This document shows, in pieces, positions 4,879 to 9,762 of a stretch of DNA of 9,762 nucleotides. The stretch is taken from contig JAMCZG010000003.1 in assembly GCA_023485715.1 (NCBI GenBank), positions 11,602 to 21,363 of the forward strand. The letters run 5' to 3'. The DNA is from Patescibacteria group bacterium (GTDB taxonomy: Bacteria; Patescibacteriota; Microgenomatia; Levybacterales; UBA12049). Each line of letters opens with the position of its first letter. The first letter of the stretch is position 1. A program made the position numbers and the translations under genes. The notes under the pieces are model-generated. The model ran no database searches and had not been told where the DNA came from. It saw only the letters and a list, made by a program, of their open reading frames with translations.

Positions 4879-7251
4879 TTAAACCCCCAAGTCAAAAATT
4901 TCCTGAAAAAAAGGAGTAAAGGTTATAACCACCTGGAGAATAACAGTCGCCACTATCGAAAAGAACAAAAATTTATTCACAGATAAAGCATTTTTGCCCC
5001 GGACGACAAAAGTTAGGAAAAGATGTGTAAATATCAAAAGATTAAAAATTATTGTCCGCGATAAGGTCTCAGAATAATTACTCGCTAATAGTTGTTTAAA
5101 TACCAAGAACAAAATAAACGAAATCGAAAAGCCGACAATTAAGATAAACACGATTCGGGCATTGGTTAAAATCGGTTCTTTCGGGTTTCTGGGACTGCGT
5201 TTTATTAGATCCGGGTCTTTATTGTCACTTGCTAAAGCGAGTGCAGGAAGGCCATCTGTTACGAGGTTTATCCAAAGAATCTGTGTCGGCAAAAGAGGGA
5301 TCGGGAGTCCAAATATTAGGGAGAAAAATACAAGCGACAATTCAGATAGATTTCCGGAAAGAAGATAGATAATAGATTTTACGATGTTATGGTAAATAAC
5401 TCGTCCCTCTTCGATCGCCTTTACGAGAGTAGAAAAATTGTCGTCTGAAAGTACGATGTCGCTTGTTTCTTTGGCTACATCAGTACCTGTTTGGCCCATT
5501 GCTATTCCAACATCAGCGCGTTTTAAGGCAAGCGCGTCATTAACTCCGTCACCGGTTACGGCAACCACAAAACCCATTTTTTTTAAGATTTCAACTAGTC
5601 TAAATTTGTCTTCGGGGCGAGTCCTGGCAAATATCCGGGTTTTAAGAATAGCTTTTTCGATATCATCGTCAGACATTTTGGACAGTTCTTCGCCCGTTAT
5701 TATTTCTTCTTCCTTTTCGATTAACCCGACTTCTTTTGCGATCGCAGTAGCCGTTAGTTCGTTATCTCCGGTAACCATTATGGTTTTTATGCCGGCTTCT
5801 TTTGCTTTTTGAATTGCTTGGTTAACCTCGTGTCTTGGTGGATCATAGATTCCGACCAGTCCGACAAAGTTTAAATTTTGCTCAAGCTCTTCTCTTTTAA
5901 TATCTTCCCGGTAGTTATCTTCGTGTTTAGAAGCGAATCCGATAATCCTTAGGCCTTCGCTCGCGTATTGGTCGGCTAGTTTTTTGATTTCTTCTTTTTC
6001 AGATACAGAATTTTTGCTGTTACGGAGTATCGTATCGGGCGCTCCCCGGACAAACACGTATTTTTTTCCGTCCGTTTCCCAAACAGTCGTTATTGTTTTT
6101 GTCGACGGATCAAACACATACTCGTCGATAATTCTACCGCCGTCTTTTACTTCGTCGATATTATTTTTTGTTATATCGTTTGCAAAAAGGAGCAGAGCAC
6201 CGTCTGTTTTATCGCCTGCGATCTCAAAGCTTCCGGTATCTTCTTTCTGAATTAAAGACGAGGTGTTTCCCAAAACACAGGCTTTTAGAAAGTTTGGAAT
6301 ATTGTTTTCATTTTTAACCCAATGTTTTTTAACCTTCATCGAGTTTTGAGTGAGAGTTCCGGTTTTGTCGACTAAAATAATCTGTACCGCGCCTAAAGTT
6401 TCGACCGATTGCATTTTTCGGACGATCGCGTTTTTCTTAGCCATGCGGCTTGTACCGATCGAAAGGGCGATAGTGACAACAGTCGGCAACCCTTCGGGAA
6501 TCGCGGCTACGGCAATACTAATAGTTAAAAGAATTATAGGAAAAAGTGGTTTTTGTTGATAGATCCCGATCGGGATTAAGAAGATGGATGCGATTATCGC
6601 AAAAAAAGACAGAAATTTTGCTAAATTGTCGAGTCTTGTTTCTAAGGGTGGCCGGTCGGATTTTAAAGAAGAAAGCGTGTTTGCGATTTGTCCGAATTTA
6701 GTGTTTATACCCGTTTTTTCGACGATCATCTGGGTCCTGCCTTTTGTGATCATTGTCCCGGAAAAAATCTCTTGGCCGTCCTGTTTTATAACGGGAAGTG
6801 ATTCTCCAGTTAATATAGATTCGTCGACTTCGAGATGATGATTCATAACGATAGTTCCGTCGGCAGGGATTCTGTCGCCCTCGGATAAAACCACTAAGTC
6901 TTTCGGAACCAGGTCAACGGTTTTTATTTGAATTTCTTTGCCGTCTCTGATAACGCGTGACAGGGGAGTAGCGTAGTTTTTTAATTTTTGAAGCGATTTT
7001 TCTGCTTTATATTTTTGGGCAAACCCCAGGATTGCATTTATAAAAAGTACGATAACTATAAAAGATCCATCGAGATTGTCCTTGATTACAAAAGAAAAAA
7101 CAGCTGCGATTACCAAAATTAAATTTATTAATCCGTAAAATTGGGAAACAAAAAGATAAAATACTGTCAGTTGTTTTTTAACGACGATCTCGTTTGCGCC
7201 GTAGATTTTGAGCGCTTCGCCTGCTTGTTTGGATGTTAACCCTTTTTCCAT
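4879..7251 (-). CDS. P2A-type cation-transporting ATPase, probably Ca2+ or Mn2+
   Basis: Membrane pump that exports cations using ATP. In order: short cation-ATPase N domain (GLTSKQAGEALKIYGANEI), TM1-2 (about 28-80), actuator TGES (148-151), TM3-4 with PEGLP (252-256), phosphorylation site DKTGTLT (295-301), MVTGDN (492-497), TGDGVND (566-572), then TM5-9. Ion-site residues match SERCA: the PEGLP Glu (E309), Asn634 and Glu637 in TM5 (N768, E771), and Asn662, Thr665 and Asp666 in TM6 (N796, T799, D800). This favours Ca2+ or Mn2+ over heavy metals, K+ or H+. His743 lies near SERCA E908, and RGAPD (402-406) replaces the usual KGAPE. At 790 aa it is short and stops where TM10 should begin. An in-frame TGA just upstream and the promoter fix the start. 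It is convergent with ruvB, one base apart. Confidence 0.93.
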   Translation of the reverse strand: MEKGLTSKQAGEALKIYGANEIVVKKQLTVFYLFVSQFYGLINLILVIAAVFSFVIKDNLDGSFIVIVLFINAILGFAQKYKAEKSLQKLKNYATPLSRVIRDGKEIQIKTVDLVPKDLVVLSEGDRIPADGTIVMNHHLEVDESILTGESLPVIKQDGQEIFSGTMITKGRTQMIVEKTGINTKFGQIANTLSSLKSDRPPLETRLDNLAKFLSFFAIIASIFLIPIGIYQQKPLFPIILLTISIAVAAIPEGLPTVVTIALSIGTSRMAKKNAIVRKMQSVETLGAVQIILVDKTGTLTQNSMKVKKHWVKNENNIPNFLKACVLGNTSSLIQKEDTGSFEIAGDKTDGALLLFANDITKNNIDEVKDGGRIIDEYVFDPSTKTITTVWETDGKKYVFVRGAPDTILRNSKNSVSEKEEIKKLADQYASEGLRIIGFASKHEDNYREDIKREELEQNLNFVGLVGIYDPPRHEVNQAIQKAKEAGIKTIMVTGDNELTATAIAKEVGLIEKEEEIITGEELSKMSDDDIEKAILKTRIFARTRPEDKFRLVEILKKMGFVVAVTGDGVNDALALKRADVGIAMGQTGTDVAKETSDIVLSDDNFSTLVKAIEEGRVIYHNIVKSIIYLLSGNLSELSLVFFSLIFGLPIPLLPTQILWINLVTDGLPALALASDNKDPDLIKRSPRNPKEPILTNARIVFILIVGFSISFILFLVFKQLLASNYSETLSRTIIFNLLIFTHLFLTFVVRGKNALSVNKFLFFSIVATVILQVVITFTPFFQEIFDLGV

Positions 7252-7260
7252 CTCGATTAA

Positions 7261-7269
7261 ATTGTATCA
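7261..7269 (-). promoter_or_regulatory. Extended -10 promoter of the cation ATPase
   Basis: On the - strand the bases read TGATACAAT, an extended -10 (TGN + TACAAT). Nine nt separate it from the ATG, leaving a leader of about 3 nt. A TTGTAA (7286-7281) lies upstream, but the 14-nt spacer is too short for a standard -35, so the extended -10 probably carries the signal. The rest of the 7252-7410 spacer is AT-rich with no gene or hairpin terminator that I can see. Confidence 0.6.
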
Positions 7270-7410
7270 CAGGAAATTATTTACAAAACATCAGGAAAAG
7301 AAATTTTTATTTATGATAGTCGAAAGGATAAATTTTGGTAAAAAAATATAAAAGCATCTACGCGATAAATCTCATTATTTGAACAACTATTTTATTCATC
7401 TAGCACACGC

Positions 7411-8940
7411 TTATATTTCCTGTCTTGGTCTATATTGGAGCGCTTCGGCGAGGTGTTCTGGTTTAATATTTATAGATCCATCTAAATCAGCGATCGTTCG
7501 CGCGATTTTTACGGTTTTGTAATAAGACCTTGCCGAAAGATTCATTTTAGAAACAGCGAGTCTTAAAAGTTTAATCGACTCATCTTTTAGCTTACAGAAT
7601 TCTTTAACGTTTTTATTTGTCATTTCGGAATTGGAAACAATTTTTGTTTTTTTAAATCTTTTTGTCTGGATATCACGACCTGTCTGAACTCGTTTTCTGA
7701 TCGTTTTTGAATTTTCATATTTTATACTATTGTCGTCGTCGGTTAATTTTTCGGTTTTTACAGCTGGGACATCTAAGTGAATATCGATTCGGTCTAACAT
7801 CGGACCGGAAACCCGTTTTTGGTATCTAATTATTTGAGACGAATTACATTTGCATTCATGCAATGGGTCGCCAAAAAATCCACAAGGGCAGGGGTTTTGG
7901 GCTGCGACCAACATAAACTTTGACGGAAAAGTGATCCTTCCGTGCGCCCGGGAAATTGTGACAAACGAATCTTCCATCGGTTGTCTTAATGCCTCTAAAA
8001 CGTGTCGTTGAAATTCGGGAAACTCGTCCAAAAATAAAACGCCCCGGTGGGCGAGTGAGATTTCTCCGGGTTTTGGAACTGTGCCTCCACCGATTAGTCC
8101 GATATGGGAAGTTGTATGGTGGGGATTTCTAAACGGTCTTGTGGTTATGATCGAGTTTTTATCCAATATTCCCGCGATGCTATAAATTTTTGTGACTTCT
8201 AAAGCTTCGTCGTAAGTCAGTTTTGGCAAGATCGATGGAAGGGTTCTTGCGATCATCGTTTTTCCGGCACCCGGAGGGCCTTTTAGTAAAATATTGTGTG
8301 AGCCTGCCGCGGCGATTTCGAATGCGCGCTTTGCCTTTTCTTGGCCTTTAATATCTGACATGTCCAAGGAGAAAACTTCGTTCTTTAAAAAAATATTAAA
8401 GGATAAATGTTTTTGTGGAACAATCGGTTTTTGATCGGTCAGATGCTCAAAAAGCGACAAAAGGCTGGATACAGGATAAATAGTAATTTTATCGATAACC
8501 GCTGCCTCTTTGGAATTAATGCCTGGCAGAAAAACGCGCTTGATTTTTTTATCTTTCGCCATTAAAACTTGCGGTAAAACTCCGTTTGTGTGTCTTAATC
8601 TTCCGTCCAAAGAAAGCTCGCCCATAAAAATAGCGTCGTCAAGGTTTGTGTTTAACTGGCCGGATGCAACTAAAATTCCAACCGCGATTGGAAGGTCATA
8701 AGACGGACCTTCCTTTGGAAGATCAGCAGGCGCAAGATTTACGGTTATCCTTTTTGCCGGAAAATCTGCACCCGAATTTTTAATCGCAGATCTCACTCTT
8801 TCTTTAGATTCTTCGACCGCTTTATCCGGGAGTCCTACGATCGTAAAACTCGGAAGTCCTTGTGATGCGATATCGACTTCGACCTCAACTGGAATTGCGT
8901 CCAATCCCACAACCGCCGATGAATTCACTTTCGCGAGCAT
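7411..8940 (-). CDS. comM: ComM/YifB family Mg-chelatase-like AAA+ ATPase
   Basis: Family of hexameric AAA+ ATPases; ComM of naturally competent bacteria is a branch-migration helicase that helps integrate incoming DNA. The 509 aa are the usual length. The N-terminal ChlI domain (about 1-165) has the signatures LPSFTIVGLPDKAV and EGPSYDLPIAVGIL. The AAA+ core has Walker A GPPGAGKT (221-228), Walker B VLFLDE (301-306) and RNPHHTTSHIGLIGGG (271-286). A four-Cys cluster CPCGFFGDPLHECKC (351-365) probably binds zinc. SGPMLDRIDIHLDV (378-391) holds the arginine finger, and LSARSYYKTVKIARTIADL (468-486) is the C-terminal sensor region. All key motifs are intact. The start is fixed by family alignment and by a -10 box 9 nt upstream. 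It lies 78 bp after the PurM-like gene on the same strand and has its own promoter. Whether it acts in competence or general recombination here cannot be told from sequence. Confidence 0.94.
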   Translation of the reverse strand: MLAKVNSSAVVGLDAIPVEVEVDIASQGLPSFTIVGLPDKAVEESKERVRSAIKNSGADFPAKRITVNLAPADLPKEGPSYDLPIAVGILVASGQLNTNLDDAIFMGELSLDGRLRHTNGVLPQVLMAKDKKIKRVFLPGINSKEAAVIDKITIYPVSSLLSLFEHLTDQKPIVPQKHLSFNIFLKNEVFSLDMSDIKGQEKAKRAFEIAAAGSHNILLKGPPGAGKTMIARTLPSILPKLTYDEALEVTKIYSIAGILDKNSIITTRPFRNPHHTTSHIGLIGGGTVPKPGEISLAHRGVLFLDEFPEFQRHVLEALRQPMEDSFVTISRAHGRITFPSKFMLVAAQNPCPCGFFGDPLHECKCNSSQIIRYQKRVSGPMLDRIDIHLDVPAVKTEKLTDDDNSIKYENSKTIRKRVQTGRDIQTKRFKKTKIVSNSEMTNKNVKEFCKLKDESIKLLRLAVSKMNLSARSYYKTVKIARTIADLDGSINIKPEHLAEALQYRPRQEI

Positions 8941-8949
8941 ACTATTAAT

Positions 8950-8958
8950 AATATACCA
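8950..8958 (-). promoter_or_regulatory. Extended -10 promoter of comM
   Basis: The - strand reads TGGTATATT, an extended -10 with one mismatch to TATAAT. It lies 9 nt before the comM ATG. No convincing -35 box is visible. The predicted leader is about 3 nt. Confidence 0.5.
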
Positions 8959-9018
8959 ATTTCCTATAAAAGATTTTTGGGGGTATCGAAATTACTAGCA
9001 GGGAAGTTCAATAAAATA

Positions 9019-9762
9019 TTATCTAAGATCGAGGGTGTCGCCTTTGTAGGTTAAATTTTTAGGTTTTATAACAACTTTTTTTTCTCCCTTTTCGACGTAT
9101 CCGGCGTCGATACTTAAAAAACGGTTTTTTTCAATAATTTTTTGCGCATTTTCAACGTCTTTTTTTGCAAGAAAAATCGCGTAATCCATTCCCATATTGA
9201 ATGTTTGGTACATTTCGTAGTCGGACAGATTCGCCTGTTTTTGCATAAAAATAAAAACCTCTTGGGGATCAAAAATTTTTTCAATTATATATGTATAGTT
9301 TTGTCTTGCCCGCATAATTTTTCTTAACCCGTGTCCAGTTATATTAGAAATATAGTGGATGTTGATTTTTGCATTTAATAAATCCTGGATTAGCTTTGCA
9401 TAGATGTTTGTTTTTTTAAGCAGTTCTTCTCCGTACAATTTTCCATTTTTTAATTTTGTTCCATAGCCTTTTGGCAGTTTTTTTGCGATTGCTCTCGCAA
9501 GGGATAAGCCGTTGGCGTTTATTCCGCTACTTTTTAAAAGTAAAATTCTGTCACCGGCTTTTAATTTTTTGTCGGTGATTAAATTATTTTTCGAAGAAAT
9601 TATGCCGACCGCAGATCCTCCCAATTCACAAGTTTCGGGGATTACAATGTCTTTCATTGTCGGAGTTTCACCTCCGCCCCATGTGGCTCCGCTAATGTCA
9701 CACGCAGTTTTCCATCCGTTAATAAGATCTTTCATGCGCTTAAAATCCGAAAGCCATTTGTT
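9019..9762 (-). CDS. PurM-like (AIR synthase-related) protein, C-terminal part
   Basis: Member of the PurM/SelD/ThiL/HypE ATP-binding superfamily; the frame runs off the right edge, so the N-terminus is missing. The ATG at 9735 is probably internal, because nine in-frame residues (NKWLSDFKR) precede it and no stop intervenes. Visible signatures, numbered from that Met, are GGGETP (20-25; PurM has GGETAEMPG), ELGGSAVGII (37-46), GINANGLSLAR (71-81; PurM GLHSNGYSLVR), ISNITGHGLRKIMR (129-142; PurM ITGGG) and YQTFNMGM (176-183; PurM FNMGIG). It is clearly a PurM homologue but departs at the GGET and TGGG loops, so I do not call it purM. It could be an AIR synthase or a related enzyme with another substrate. 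No other purine gene is in the window. Confidence 0.8.
   Translation of the reverse strand, partial: NKWLSDFKRMKDLINGWKTACDISGATWGGGETPTMKDIVIPETCELGGSAVGIISSKNNLITDKKLKAGDRILLLKSSGINANGLSLARAIAKKLPKGYGTKLKNGKLYGEELLKKTNIYAKLIQDLLNAKINIHYISNITGHGLRKIMRARQNYTYIIEKIFDPQEVFIFMQKQANLSDYEMYQTFNMGMDYAIFLAKKDVENAQKIIEKNRFLSIDAGYVEKGEKKVVIKPKNLTYKGDTLDLR

Noticed and set aside
4895..4920. Possible terminator between ruvB and the cation ATPase (TTCCTG...A-run...AGGAG)
   Set aside because: The stem is only about 4 bp with a long A loop, and it lies inside the ATPase coding sequence; too weak to call.
6563..6576. Perfect 14-bp palindrome ATCCCGATCGGGAT
   Set aside because: It lies inside the cation ATPase coding region and contains one of the CGATCG copies; there is no promoter nearby to make it an operator.
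7252..7410. Spacer between comM and the cation ATPase, examined for a small RNA, tRNA or terminator
   Set aside because: Apart from the ATPase promoter I see no tRNA-like cloverleaf, GC-rich hairpin or T-run that supports a feature.

Overview
The window is AT-rich and densely coding. It reads as ordinary bacterial housekeeping DNA from a reduced genome, most likely a Patescibacteria/CPR lineage, possibly Microgenomates-like. That placement is an inference from AT-rich composition, few Shine-Dalgarno sites, compact or variant housekeeping proteins, short 7-8 bp repeats inside conserved genes, and a stand-alone PurM-like gene. Two recognised genes (valS, ruvB) end in TGA, so the UGA-recoded CPR lineages (Gracilibacteria/Absconditabacteria) are unlikely. 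I see no mobile element, CRISPR array, RNA gene or phage gene.

Left block, + strand (1-1955): the 3' end of valyl-tRNA synthetase (valS), a peptide deformylase (def) that overlaps it by ATGA, and a small membrane-anchored TPR protein. The three are tightly overlapping and probably co-transcribed. The TPR gene meets the convergent bL25 gene (rplY, - strand) at overlapping stop codons.

Centre (2684-4877): an 83-bp divergent promoter region separates rplY from ruvC-ruvA-ruvB, a complete Holliday-junction branch migration and resolution set on the + strand. RuvA and RuvB form the motor and RuvC is the nuclease.

Right block, - strand (4879-9762): a P2A-type cation (probably Ca2+ or Mn2+) ATPase that ends one base from ruvB, then a 159-bp spacer with no gene or clear terminator. 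Next come a comM/yifB-type AAA+ ATPase and, running off the right edge, the C-terminal part of a PurM-like (AIR synthase-related) protein.

No previously undescribed system is evident. The most informative signals are: (1) four genes whose -10 box lies only 9-12 nt before the start codon, implying leaderless mRNAs; (2) fifteen copies of the palindrome CGATCG, all in the right three quarters of the window; (3) short tandem-like repeats with 7, 8 or 11 bp periods inside valS, ruvC and the TPR gene; and (4) a cation ATPase that stops before its expected last membrane helix.
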